Positions 42,734 through 54,107 of a stretch of 64,000 bases of DNA are shown here, one piece after another. The notes below the pieces were generated by a model. The model was not told the DNA's origin, made no database searches, and worked only from the letters and a program-made list of their open reading frames with translations. This DNA is from Dactylonectria macrodidyma (lineage: Eukaryota > Ascomycota > Sordariomycetes > Hypocreales > Nectriaceae): NCBI GenBank assembly GCA_020744425.1, contig JAGMUV010000015.1, positions 1,302,001-1,366,000 on the forward strand, in the 5' to 3' direction. Numbering within the stretch: position 1 is the stretch's first letter; each line of letters starts with the position of its first letter. Position numbers and translations under genes: made by a program.

Positions 42734-43168
42734 GAAGACAAGATTATTGGCTCTTTGTTGAAAATAAAGTTTCTTCCGGAACTGATTTCATAACTCTGCA
42801 GCTCTTGGGCGCGGTGCGGCCGCTGGAGCAGTTGTAGTCCAAGTCGATTTCCTTGCCCCAATGTCCCCCGCATTCCGCAGTACCCCATTCCCCGTGTGGT
42901 GCTCTAAGCTGATGAGGCCTCACCAACACATGACACATGTGGATTATGTGGAGTATTGTTGGAGCGAAGCAAAAGCAGCTCATGGGGCAGGCAATGGGGT
43001 CTACGAAACCGTGCGCGTTCTGTTCTGGTGCCAATAGCTCTCGACGAAAAGGACGAAAAGTAGGACGTGGAGCAGCAACCCAAAAGCTTTACTTCCAGAC
43101 GCCTTTGATCGTGAATTCATTCAACTGCGTCAGAACGTCTTACTCAATCATCGCTTTCCTCGACAATC
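42734..43168. promoter_or_regulatory. Divergent promoter with clustered cores
   Basis: TACCCCAT at 42881-42888, CCCCCGC at about 42865-42871 and further CCCC cores at about 42856 and 42890 lie within 45 bases. No exact GYGGGGTA copy is seen. Confidence 0.5.
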
Positions 43169-44989
43169 ATGAAAAGTATCATCCATCAAGACGTCGCCCA
43201 CCTCGTGGGTCTACAGACACAACGACTTGGACGGCTCCATGGCTCCATCCTCCCACTCGCTGTGGCGTCTGTCTTGGTACTTGCTAGCATCTACATCTAT
43301 CTCGTACCGAACTCCATCATTGTTAGTATTCCCTAACCTTCTCTCAAACCTCCAAATTGCTGAACTCTCTGTCTTCATAGGATCCCCGCCGGAGAAAGCT
43401 ACCACCGGGACCAAAAGGCTGGCCACTGATCGGAAACCTCCTGGACCTGGCCGACTCAGAAAAGGTGCGGGACCGAGTCCGAGAATGGCACCGCAAGTAC
43501 GGCGACGTTTTCTACACCAAGATCGGCGCGACTGACTACATCTGGCTGTCCTCTCCGAAAGCCGTCAAGGACCTGATGGACAAGAAATCGGCCATATACT
43601 CTTCGCGGCCGCATCTGCCGCTTGCCCAAGACGTCGCCAGTGGCAAGTCACGGCAGCTCTTCATGGCCTACGGGCCGGAATGGAGAAGCCTCCGGAAGCA
43701 CAGCCATGCACTCCTGAACCTGAACGCAGCCAAGAAGTACAGCCCTGTTCAGGATCTGGAGTCTAAAGTGGTGCTGCACGACTTGCTGACCCGGCCTGAC
43801 CAATATTATACCATCAACCGCCGGTACTCGACTTCGGTCATCATGCTCGTCGCCTACGGGTATCGCGTGCCGTCTTTTGAGGACCCCTTGATCACCAAGA
43901 TCTTCAGCGTCTTGGAGAATCTGTCCATAATGATGGCCCCTGGCGCATTCGCCGTCGAGTCGTTCCCCGGCCTAGCAAAGCTGCCACAGCGCCTGTTTGG
44001 CAACTGGCGGTCGTGGGGGCAAAATGCCTTTGCCCATGACAGCAAAATCTACCTCGAGCTATGGGAGACGTTGAAGAGCACCACGGATGCCGGAACAGCC
44101 AAGGATTGCTTCTGCAAGGACTTCTACCTGAACGATCCCAAGAAGAAAGGCATTGACGACTTGCTGGCCGCTTACACGTGTGGCGGCTTGATTGAGGCCG
44201 GGTCGGAAACAACTGCCACCACCATCAACAACTGGACACTGGCTATGACTCTGTACCCGGAGGTTATGAGGAAAGGTCAGGAAGAACTGGACCGCGTGGT
44301 CGGAAAGGGCAGGCTGCCTCAGTGGGATGACGAGGCAGATCTCCCTTATATCCGCGCCATGATCAAGGAGACACTACGATGGCGGCCGGTGAATAAGTTT
44401 GGAATGTACCATGCGTCGACAGAAGATGACTGGTATGATGGCGCCTTCATCCCCAAGAACTCGGTAGTTGTCCTGAACTGGTGGTAAGTTCAATCCGACT
44501 CAACCCAACTTTAGCGAACGATGGTTTACTCACAAATGACAGGGCGATTCAGCGCGATCCCAGTCGTTACCCGGACCCAGACGCCTTTGACCCAGCACGG
44601 TATCTCACCAGTCCCCTCTCAGCTGCCGAGTACATGAATTCCCAGGATCCCTACGATCGAGACCATTTTTCTTACGGTGCTGGCCGGTAAGTCTCATCTC
44701 GGGTACACCTGTCCGCTCTAACTTTGTCCCTTGCAGGCGCGCATGCCCCGGTGTTCACTTGGCCGAGAAGTCGCTGTTCATCGTTATATCCAGAACACTC
44801 TGGGGTTTCAACATTGAAAAGAAGAAAGGGCCAGACGGGGCGGTCATGGAGCCTACTACCAGGATGATGCCCGGCTTTCTGAGTGTTCCGCTCCCGTTTG
44901 AGTGTGAAATCACCTGCCGCTCCGGACAACATAGAGAAATCATCGAGGAGGAGTTTAAAGGTACCAATTTCGAGAATTTGAGCTACTGA
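43169..44989 (+). CDS. Cytochrome P450 (related to the P450 at 29502)
   Basis: Exon 1 (43169-43321) encodes the membrane anchor 'ILPLAVASVLVLASIYIYLV'. Introns are 43322-43380, 44484-44542 and 44687-44736. After the first intron: 'KLPPGPKGWPLIGN'. I helix 'LIEAGSETTATTINNW', K helix 'IKETLRWRP', and heme loop 'FSYGAGR' joined to 'RACPGVHLAEK'. TGA 44987-44989. Its position beside the homogentisate dioxygenase suggests it prepares the aromatic ring, for example by hydroxylation or O-demethylation; this is inference. Confidence 0.93.
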
Positions 44990-45243
44990 CTGCAATGAAT
45001 GCAACAAGGGTGGTACTGTGAAAGTTGGTAAAAGAGGCCTGGCCGTTTTGGGATGAGGTAGGTAGAAGTCGTTGATATATGTATTCTCATTTCGCTTTTT
45101 CAGACCTTGTGCGAACATGCTAGTATATCCTGCGTTTCTGTGCTGTACCATAGAGCATATCTATCTATATTCACTGGCACACAAGACCTTGTTTACAATC
45201 TCAACGTATCAACTTGCTCTTCAACACCAACTTGATCCCAATC

Positions 45244-46322
45244 TTAAGGGATGAGTCTACGTTGACCTTCCCTCATGTGCCCGTCCAACTCCATTCCGAG
45301 CCAAATATGCTGCGTCTCGTCCAGCTTGTCCTCTATCTCCGTAATATTACCACCATTGATGAGGAACCCCTTGCCATTAACATCAGGTCGCATAATAGGC
45401 AACAGACTCGCTCTCGCAACATCGAGCGGCGAGTTGGCCGGCAGGTTTCCCCATACCTTCTTGATATGGTCCGTCACCATGGCAGTGACTGCAATGCTCG
45501 TTAGATAGAACAGATAGAAGGGAACAACCCGTTCTTGAAAGTGCGAAAACGCAATGCAGATAGACGCAAGAGAAGCGACTCACCCGTCATCCATGGAGCT
45601 ATCATGTTTACCGTGATGTTATCCTTGGGAAGTTGAGTGCGAAGGGCCCGCATCAGACCGAGAACGGCAGCTTTGCTAGCGCAGTAGGTGTACAGCGGGG
45701 GCGTGTCAAAGTAGCTCGCTACAGATCCGAACAGAACCAGCTGGGAGCTCGTCTCTGGTCTCTTGCGGAAGAAGTGCACAGCAGCCTTGGTCACGTACCA
45801 CGTACCGATCATGTTCACGTTGAGTGCTGAGATGTCCGGGGCTTCCGGCTCAGCCCCAGCTTGCTCTGGCTCGTCAAATGGTTCAACCCTGTTGATGGCG
45901 GCGTTGGATATGACGGCGTCGATGGCGCCGAACTGCTCGTAGGCATGACGAAAGAAGCTGAGCACGTCATTCCAGTTTGAAACATCACATTTCTGGAACA
46001 AAACGTCGCTAGAAGTAAAAATATGTTTAGCAATCGCCGTAGTATACATTCGAAACCAGCTGGGCGGGTCGTACCTGTTCAATTCTTGCTCCACTTGCTT
46101 TCCTCCTGTCTCATCGACATCACAAAATGCAACCTTTGCTCCGTGTTCTGCAGGCCAAGTCAGCATGCACCGCGGCAAAACGAATCGCACAACGACAGGT
46201 AAATCCATACGGCGAGCGAGGTGAACAATGGCACAACCAATCCCCGTTGCACCACCAGTGACCAGGATGACTTTTCCTTGAAGTCTCTCAAACTCGCCGT
46301 CATCTATGAGGTAGTTGGACAT
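45244..46322 (-). CDS. Short-chain dehydrogenase/reductase
   Basis: Three or four exons. 'KVILVTGGATGIGCAIVHLAR' is the nucleotide-binding motif; 'FCDVDE' suggests NAD(H) preference; 'VISNAAINR' is the NAG-type strand; and 'FGSVASYFDTPPLYTYCASKAA' carries the catalytic Ser, Tyr and Lys. The last exon ends '...GQRRLIP' at TAA 45244-45246. The sequence is close to the 15-hydroxyprostaglandin dehydrogenase-like fungal SDRs. It would oxidise an alcohol formed earlier in the pathway. Confidence 0.9.
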
Positions 46323-46588
46323 GTTGAACTTGGAATATGAGTGTGCTAAACGTGGCTGCAGCGAATTTGATGACGGATCCGATTTCTGCGATGGGGGAAT
46401 CGTGCTTTTTATCAGTGTCTGCTATGACAGGCATTTGTTGGTCTACCAGTGGGGGGCCCGTTTAGTTTGACTCGACTCCATCCGTCGTTGCATGGGCTAC
46501 CAATGGTCCATTTTAATTTCAATCTCTCATAAGATACTTGACAAAGTGATGGAGTTTGTTACTCCCATCTAAGGTCCCCAGTTTCATT
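46323..46588. promoter_or_regulatory. SDR promoter with a poor motif copy
   Basis: GTGGGGGG at 46449-46456 and ATGGGGGA near 46390 are the only G-rich cores. Confidence 0.35.
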
Positions 46589-47589
46589 CTAGTTCAATGT
46601 CAAATAGGATGGGCCTGGCGTGTCGTCTGATAGATCAGCCGTTGCAGTCCAATGCATAAACTTGTACTGCCGCGTCTCGACCTCATCCGCAATAGCAATA
46701 GCAAGGTCCGCAGCCGAAATACCCGTCAATCTCCCGTCCAACAAATTCTCCCCCATGGGCTCCCCTTTCAGCGGGAGGTTATGAATCGTCACCTCGTATT
46801 TCGCGGTACGTTTGCCTGGGCGGTATAGAGGGCTCGGGGATACATAAGTCCAGCCAAAAGACGTGTTGCCGTCAAAAAACATGTAACTAGCCCTAGCCGC
46901 TTTGATGAAGTCTGAAGCACGGTCTTGCTTCACTTTTGCTTCGTAATCATCGACGATAGATCTCGCAGCCTCTAGGTCACCGTTTGAAGCGCTTCCAGCT
47001 TTGATGGCGAGCCGAGCATTGCGATACGTGCGCAGACCGCTTCCCATGGGCCCCAATCTATCCTCCATGTAGCTGACATGAGCATGGCTGTCGGCAACGG
47101 CGCGTCGATAGGCAAGGAAGAAATCTTTGCTATCGGCAACGCACATGTCGTTCTCATGGGGAAGGTGAAGGCTTCCGGCACCGCCGACCATGACGAAGTA
47201 GTCAACTCCCGCCCTTTTGACAGCCAGAATGATCTTCCTCACTGCTTCTATGAAAGGCACTGTATTTTATCATCAGTCGCCATCACCAGCACTCGCTGCA
47301 TAGGACACAACTCACTGTACTGTAACCCCTGGTGTCCCGCAGTGTGGGGGCCGTACTCGCTGACAATGACGTCGACGTCGCGAAACGCCTCTGCCAACTC
47401 AGCTTCCGTGTTGTTGTCAATATCCACAGGCCTCGGCTCGTAGTAAGCGTGGGACCCTAGCTTCTCCGGGCTGCGGGACAACCCCACGACGTGATGGCCA
47501 CGGTTGATGAGCTCGACGCACAGGTAAGAGCCCCCAAACCCGGCCGGGCCGATCACTCCAACTCTCAAGGGGGTACGTGAGCGTGTCAT
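46589..47589 (-). CDS. NAD(P)-binding protein, atypical SDR / NmrA-like
   Basis: Exon 1 gives 'LRVGVIGPAGFGGSYLCVELINRGHHVVGLSRSPEK', a Rossmann fold of the atypical SDR class; after an intron (about 47250-47312) follow 'IEAVRKIILAVKRAGVDYFVMVGGAGSLH' and 'FGWTYVSPSPLYRPGKRT'. The classical Tyr-x-x-x-Lys is absent, as usual in this group. The C-terminus 'SAADLAIAIADEVETRQYKFMHWTATA' is typical of YwnB/NmrA-like proteins. It could be a reductase or an NADP sensor. Confidence 0.85.
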
Positions 47590-47941
47590 GGTGTGTTTGT
47601 GCTGGATCTTGTCGATGTGGGCAAGCCTGGCAATCGAGTGCTGCTTTTAATGGGTTGAGTCTATGCTAGTAGAGACGTCCTAAACTGGACATCACGGTCA
47701 TCTGAGAGCCGACAAGTCAGTGTGGGGTAACAAAATAAGTGATGCAGTCGTAGGTTACCCTCCCACGTCCAACGCGGGGTCGGATCAGGTTTGCGGGGGA
47801 CGTTGCGAAGCGCTGAAGTGGTTACTACCGCGCTTCAAAAGTACCTACCGAGCGGCATCGTAGCACAGAGGGGAATGCAAGCTGCCATCAAAGTTTGCAA
47901 ATATCTTGATAGTGTTGTGAAACTCGGGCATTGACCCAAAA
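47590..47941. promoter_or_regulatory. Divergent promoter with a full motif copy
   Basis: GTGGGGTA is at 47722-47729, GCGGGGTC at 47774-47781 and GCGGGGGA at 47793-47800. Confidence 0.6.
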
Positions 47942-49108
47942 ATGGATTTCAACGTGGGTTTCATCGGTACGTTCTCCAGCCCAAGCAAACCACAGCGACC
48001 GTCATTCCAGTAACACTTTGTATCCATGCAGGTCTCGGGGCTATTGGCTACCCAATGGCTGCGTCCATCAGGCACAAATCAAGCAAAAATATAGTGTTAC
48101 ACATCTTCGACGTGCACAAGCCCGCGTCTGAAAGGTTTAAAGATGAGTTTGGCAGCATAGGCCCGGTGGAAGTTGAAGATTCGCCGCGCGATGTCGCCTC
48201 CAAAGCCGATGTGGTTGTGACAATGGTTCCTGGTGCTGCAGAAGTTAAAAGCGTATACCTCGATTCAAAGGACGGCATTGTTGCGGCGTCCAAGAACAAT
48301 CAGAGACTGTTGATCGAGTGCAGCACTATCGATACTGCAACGGCACGAGAGGTATCGCGACAGATCCAAGAAGCAGGACAGGGCACTTACGCTGATGCCC
48401 CCGTCTCCGTGAGATGACAGTCTATCTCTTGTTCGAAATACATCTAATGGTCTTTAGGGTGGCGTACCTGCTGCAGAGAAAGGGAACCTATCGTTCATGA
48501 TAGGTCACGTCGAGCCAGCTCCAGGTGACACTAACATGGCAGGCGAGAGGCTCCGCCAGGTCGTCACAATGATGGGCGACCCTGAGAAGCTCTTCTGGTG
48601 CGGCAACGTCGGATCCGGTCTCGCAGCCAAGATAAGCAACAACTATATCTCTTGCTCTGTACTCCTGCTCATCGCAGAAGCCATGGCCATCGGCGTCAAG
48701 TCCGGCGTAGACGCCAAGATGCTGCACAAGATCATCCACAACTCAACAGGACAAACCTTCATGGGCGATAACGTGTGTCCTGTCCCGGATGTGGTACCCC
48801 ACGCACCAAGCAGTAACGCATGGCGGCTGGGCTTCAAGACGCAGATGTTTCTCAAGGATCTGTCGCTGGGGATTGAGGCCGCTGAGCGTGAAAGTCTTGA
48901 GCCGACCATGGCAAAAGCTGCCTACTCTGTGTTTGAGAAAGCTTCCAAGGACCCGCGATGTATTGTGAGTGTGCACTTTCTATTCTGACCATCTGAATTG
49001 TCAAACTGCCTTTATAATGAATGCCAGAGGCTGACTTGGGTGAACGGCGACTAGGACCGAGACGGATCTTCTGTGTACTTGCACATAACAGACACCCAAG
49101 ATAGCTAG
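47942..49108 (+). CDS. 3-hydroxyisobutyrate dehydrogenase-like oxidoreductase (second copy)
   Basis: A very short first exon 'MDFNVGFIG' is split inside the Rossmann motif and joined to 'LGAIGYPMAASI'. 'VTMVPGAAEVKSVYL', 'YADAPVS' joined to 'GGVPAAEKGNLSFMIG', and 'KISNNYISC' (catalytic Lys) follow. The final exon, after intron about 48963-49054, reads 'DRDGSSVYLHITDTQDS' and ends at TAG 49106-49108. It shares domain order and the 'DPRCIDRD' tail with the gene at 36581, but the sequences are distant and the intron positions differ. It shares its promoter with the NmrA-like gene. Confidence 0.9.
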
Positions 49109-49474
49109 ACTGGCCTTGTGCAATGTAGCGGGTTTAAGAGATCTGAATTGGGGAAACATATATGTAAAAGAAGAGGATGAAACTTGGCTACTTGCTTCAA
49201 CGCTGCGGGCGCGACATATCCTATAGCTGAGCGCCGTGACAATACTGCGAGTTCTGCGTGGCCCAATTCCAGCGGTAGCACTCTAGACTCTTTTGACCTT
49301 CTCCATTTCTGCCTTGCTAGGATATAATGGGAATGTGGGGCAAAATAATCGACTTGTCCTGTCGATTCAAGCCGGCCAAAATGGTGGCTATATAAACCTG
49401 GTATCAGTCTCGCTCTCCAAAATGCTGTGTCTATTGCACTTTACTCTTTCTACTTTTGAGCTACCCAAGAAATC
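49109..49474. promoter_or_regulatory. Promoter of maleylacetate reductase with TATA box
   Basis: GTGGGGCA is at 49335-49342 (one mismatch). TATATAAA at 49389-49396, about 80 bases before the ATG, is a convincing TATA box. Confidence 0.6.
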
Positions 49475-50614
49475 ATGGAGCATGAAAATTCAGCCAATTT
49501 TGAATTCGTCGGTGCTCCTTACCAAATCACCTTCGGAAAGGGCACTATACACCAGCTCCCAGCTTTACTGGAAAAGCTTGGTGTAAAGGCGGCTATGATC
49601 CTATCAACTCCGCAGCAGGTAGATCTCGCTGACCAGATCCACCGCATACTGGGAAATGCCGTCGTGTGTAACTTTACAGGTGCAACAATGCACACCCCAA
49701 CTCACGTCACGCAGAAAGCCATCGCCGAGGCGATCGAGTCAGGGGTAGACAGCGTCGTCTCTGTCGGGGGTGGCAGCACTATTGGGCTGGGCAAGGCTAT
49801 CAGTATACGAACAGGTCTGCTACATATCTGCGTCCCGACGACTTACGCAGGGAGCGAAATGACGCCGATCCTTGGCGAAACAGAGAACGGGCTAAAAGTC
49901 ACAAGGCGAGAGCCGCGCATCCTTCCAACCGCTGTTCTGTACGACGTCGACCTCACCATGACACTCCCGGAAAACATGAGCGTGTACAGTGGCATAAATG
50001 CTCTTGCTCATGCAGGTGAGTCGCCTAACCTGGCCCACTGAGAAAGGTCATCAAAGGCTCATGTTTCCGTCACAGTTGAGGCGCTCTACGCCAGCAACAC
50101 CAACCCCATCATCAATCTGATGGCCGTCCAGGGCATCCAGGCCCTAGCCGAATCTCTACCGACTCTACAAAAGGAGCCACAGAGCGAGGCAGCAAGACAC
50201 CGGGCGCTCTACGGAGCATGGCTCTGTGGCATATGCCTCGGAGCCGTCGACATGGCCCTACACCATAAGCTCTGCCACACACTGGGCGGTACCTTTAATC
50301 TCCCCCACGCTGAGACGCACGTGGCTGTACTTCCGCATGCCGTGGCTTACAACGCACCCTATGCCCCGCGTGCCATGGAAAAGCTCGCTGGCGCCTTGCC
50401 TGACAGTAATGGGGATGCTGTGCGCGGCATAAGGGAGCTGTATCGACGGCTGGGCATTGATGTGGCTCTACGGTCTTTTGGCATGCCTGAGGGAGGTATA
50501 GAGAAGGCTTGTGAGATTGCTACTCTGAATCCCTATAAGAACCCACGCCCACTAGAGCGGGAAGCTTTGCGTGAAGTCATACGGCGAGCTTGGAGTGGGG
50601 AGCAGGCGTCGTGA
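49475..50614 (+). CDS. Maleylacetate reductase (iron-containing alcohol dehydrogenase family)
   Basis: ATG 49475, one intron at about 50015-50075, TGA 50612-50614. 'VVSVGGGSTIGLGKAISI' is the dinucleotide-binding loop; 'CVPTTYAGSEMTPI' and 'HHKLCHTLGGTFNLPHAETHVAVLPH' are hallmarks of maleylacetate reductases, in which the His-rich region is kept. About 358 residues. The enzyme reduces maleylacetate to 3-oxoadipate, a classical step after hydroxyquinol or chlorocatechol ring cleavage. It is the link from ring cleavage to the beta-ketoadipate path. No intradiol hydroxyquinol dioxygenase is found in the window. Confidence 0.93.
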
Positions 50615-50719
50615 ACGAAATGAATACCCAATGGGTTTGGTCAGACACTGTTTTGTAGGCATATTGTGAAGATCTACCTTCATAGAGAGTGAACAATATC
50701 TTAATCCTGTCGAGCTATG

Positions 50720-51586
50720 TTACAAGCCACTCAAGAACTCCAAAACCTTGGCTAAGCATTGGTCTTCAGCTTCGGCATAGATTTCGTGACCTTTGGCTTC
50801 AATCATCTGCAATTGTGCACGGGGAACCTGGGCAGCGAGCTCCTGCATGGATTCAATCGTAACCATGGCGCTATTAGTCGGGCACAGCACCAACATCGGG
50901 GCCCTGATACGCCCAATATAGGGTCTGCTATCCAATCCACCTAGGAACTCGGCGTAAGACGCGAGTCCTTCCCCATCGCTGACCGCCACCCGATCCATCC
51001 ACCACTCCAGGTAGGCAGAGTCACTGCTCGACACAGTGCCACTTGCCGTCGCGAGTTGTTCTGCCCACCCTCGTGACCCAAGCTCGCGGCACGCTGCCGG
51101 CCAAGAACTCTTCCCGAAAGCCAGGAACTGCTGTGCGGCCAGAGGCAGATGTGTTGGCGAGGAGCAGACGATGACTGAGTGCACGCGGCCAGGGTACGTA
51201 GCGGCAAAGATCTCGGCGAGCATGCCGCTCGTAGATTCACCGACGAAGTGGACTCTTTCGATTCCCAGCTGATCCAGAGTGTCCTTGATTTCGTCGATTA
51301 TAGTATCGGCCGAGTAGTCATAGGCATCATTCTGACCCGGCTTTGGGACGCTGGAGCCGCCGTGGCCGCGGAGTTCGCGGCGGATGACGTTGTAGCGCCG
51401 CGCAAGGGCTGGAACCCAGTGATAGAAATGCTCAGCTGTCCTTCCGAACCCGTGCTGTATCAGGATCGTCTCGGCTGGCCTCCAGGGGTCGACGAAGGTA
51501 TCGTGTAAGTACGCTGTCGTTTGTCCGTTTGGGTGCCGGATGAACTGGCGATTGGGCGTCTGCATGCCTGCTTGTTGATGCGCCAT
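50720..51586 (-). CDS. Alpha/beta hydrolase, 3-oxoadipate enol-lactonase-like
   Basis: An intronless frame of 288 codons from ATG 51584-51586; an in-frame ATG at 51631 would include an A/T tract and a Phe run and is unlikely. 'ILIQHGFGRTAEHFYHWVP' is the oxyanion region, 'VHFVGESTSGMLAEIF' the nucleophile elbow and 'IEAKGHEIYAEA' the His. At the usual acid position the sequence reads 'MLVLCPTNSAMV', with no Asp, so the acid may be supplied elsewhere. It could hydrolyse an enol lactone or a C-C bond of a ring-cleavage product. Confidence 0.88.
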   Translation of the reverse strand: MAHQQAGMQTPNRQFIRHPNGQTTAYLHDTFVDPWRPAETILIQHGFGRTAEHFYHWVPALARRYNVIRRELRGHGGSSVPKPGQNDAYDYSADTIIDEIKDTLDQLGIERVHFVGESTSGMLAEIFAATYPGRVHSVIVCSSPTHLPLAAQQFLAFGKSSWPAACRELGSRGWAEQLATASGTVSSSDSAYLEWWMDRVAVSDGEGLASYAEFLGGLDSRPYIGRIRAPMLVLCPTNSAMVTIESMQELAAQVPRAQLQMIEAKGHEIYAEAEDQCLAKVLEFLSGL

Positions 51587-51877
51587 ACTAAAAAAAAAAA
51601 AATTGGCTGCGTTTAAATGAGGAGTAGTCAACGCGCTGTCTGGACTGTGTATTGCTATTACGTTTGACGATACTTTATGACGGCCCCTATTGAAGACGCC
51701 AGATTGTGGGGTAATTGAGTTACAATACTGCAGGCATGCCGGACGTGGGGTAAGAACACCAACTTATGAAATGCCGGAATTTCACACGTCTGGGTAATTT
51801 CATGCATTACAGTTCTTCGTTAATTTGATTAAAACGTTTCTTCGACAGTCTAGAACACCACTCGCATCAACTTGACA
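51587..51877. promoter_or_regulatory. Divergent promoter with two full motif copies
   Basis: GTGGGGTA occurs at 51706-51713 and again at 51745-51752, 39 bases apart on the same strand. A 13-base A run (51590-51602) abuts the hydrolase start. Confidence 0.65.
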
Positions 51878-53711
51878 ATGTCATCCTCGGTATCATCGCC
51901 AACTGAGCTGACACACCCTATCATCGGGGCTGTACATGGCCGTCGAGTCGGGCAAGTGCTGCAGTTCCTCGGCATCAAGTATGCGTCGCTTGATCACTGG
52001 CTGGATAACCCACAGCTTTGCACCTACGACGGTAGTGGCATCGATGCAGAGAGACATGGGTAGGATATAATGCCTAGAAAAATCTGTAGAAATCTGACAG
52101 GTTCATAGGCCTCAGGCAATATCCGATCCATCAGGAGTAGATCAGGAAATGGTAGCTATTCAGAAAGCGCTGCCAAAGCCTGACTTTCCAGGCATGTCGG
52201 GTACTGACTGTCTCACCCTAAACATCTCGATCCCGGAAGAGGCTCATCGCTCAGCAAAACTTCCGGTGCTTGTCTACATCCATGGGGGTGGGTTTACGGT
52301 AGGCTCAAACTGGTGGCCGCAATATGATATGAAACGCATTGTGCAACTCTCGACAGAGCTTGGTCAGCCCATAGTTGCCATCAACATCAAGTAAGTCCCA
52401 GGTCTCTCCCTCCAGGATCAGGGCCAGACCCACCATAGTAATCTCAAATAGTTACCGTCTCGGGGCAGCAGGTTTTTTGGCTTCTGAAGAGCTCAGTCAA
52501 GCAGGCTTTGAAACCAATCGTGGTTTGCGGGACCAACGAGTTGCTTTACAATGGATCACTAAGTACATCAGCGGTTTCGGCGGTGATCCTGGGCGAGTGA
52601 CGGTATGTGGCGAAAGCGCGGGCGGCTGTAAGTCTCCAATACTTCTTTTGACTGAAAGATGAGCCTAATGAGGATGGCCATCAAAGTATCAGCCACTCGC
52701 CTGTTATATGCAGATGATGCCCTCGTCTCTAGGGTGGTTGTTTTAGGTGGTGCTCCACCGTCAATGAGCCCGCTCAGCAGACCATTAGCTGAGGCCAACT
52801 ATGAGGCACTTGTCGAGGCCCTAGGGTATGGAGATTTGTCTTCCACGGAGAGAATTAAGGTTCTCCAGCGGACGTCGATCGCGGATCTTCAGAGAAACCT
52901 GAGTCCTAGCCTCCCATTTCTACCAGTGCTAGACGAGGCCCTCGTGCCTTACCACGAGACTTTCAGTTTCATGCAGTCAAAAGACTACATATTCAAAGCT
53001 AAGTCATGCAAAGCCGCCATGGTGGTATTCTCTCCTTTGGATGTGAGTTGCATGATAATTTGGTTTGAATTATTGTCAGACAAACCGATTGCTAATGTTG
53101 GGCCTCATCCAAAGGCTAGTATATTCGCATTCATGGGTCTGTTCTCCCAGAGACAGGCTATTGCATCCGCCTTCACTGATTGGGTGTCCTCTTCACTACA
53201 TGACCATGACGGGGCAGCAGCACGGCTTCTGCAGTGCTACGGAATCACCCCCGATATCGACGATCAGGTTGCCCTACTACGCCTGCTACAGTTCGGCTCG
53301 GATATCGGCCACCAGGCCGCAGCGCGAACTTTAGCTGCGAGCTTTCCCGGTGACGCTTTTGTCATGGAATTTGCGGAGCCAAATCCCTGGGACGGCCCGT
53401 TCAAGGGCTACAGTACGCACATTCTAGATATTGCATTCCTGCTTCAGAACTACAACGACAGTCTTGATGAAACTCAGAAGGCGGCGGCGAGGCAGTTTGC
53501 CAAGAACGTTATTGAGTTTGCCCATGGCCAGAAACCTTGGGAACCGTTTTCGCCATCCCGAGGTTTCTCGAGACTAAACGGCGGCCAGCAACAGTATCTA
53601 GGCGGCGAGGAAGCAGTGACTGGACGGTTCAAGGAATTGCTCGACATCGGCCATGTTATTGGGCTTGATACACTAATGGGGCTGTGGATGGGCTTCATGT
53701 TTGGCGGATGA
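51878..53711 (+). CDS. Type B carboxylesterase (second copy)
   Basis: ATG 51878, TGA 53709-53711, with introns near 52063-52108, 52392-52450, 52628-52690 and 53042-53116. '[19 protein letters not shown]' is the oxyanion hole, '[11 protein letters not shown]' the nucleophile elbow and '[14 protein letters not shown]' the His. The acid appears as Asp in 'SPLD' joined to 'ASIFAF'. It has a C-terminal extension, '[22 protein letters not shown]'-like and hydrophobic. It is not closely similar to the esterase at 23627. Confidence 0.88.
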
Positions 53712-54107
53712 GGCTTACTATAAAGAGTTTTACGACGGGCTCATATGGAGCTTAGAGTTGAATTTTATTACTCCTCTCAGTGCTTGAGTCTTCTCAGACT
53801 CCTCAGATTTTTGCTGCGTCAAGGTTGATGCTACGAGATGTAAATCTTTACATGGGGTCAAACTCCCTTAAGCCACTTCATGGTCTTTTCTACCCCACAC
53901 AGAAAGATACAACCCCGCACTCGATCTTTACACCCACTTGAGTGGGTTCTCACCATCGTTGAGACCGTTGGAAATGGGCGCGGGCTTATCTATCCCACGG
54001 TAAGCCTACATGCCCAATTATGAATCGATAAGTCACTCACCCAAACACAAGAGTAAGATCCGCTTTGAAGATATTTCTTTCAGCCACAGCTTTTTATCAT
54101 AGCCGAT
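53712..54107. promoter_or_regulatory. Promoter with a full motif copy
   Basis: TACCCCAC is at 53891-53898 (GTGGGGTA on minus), AACCCCGC at 53911-53918 and ATGGGGTC at 53852-53859. Confidence 0.6.
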
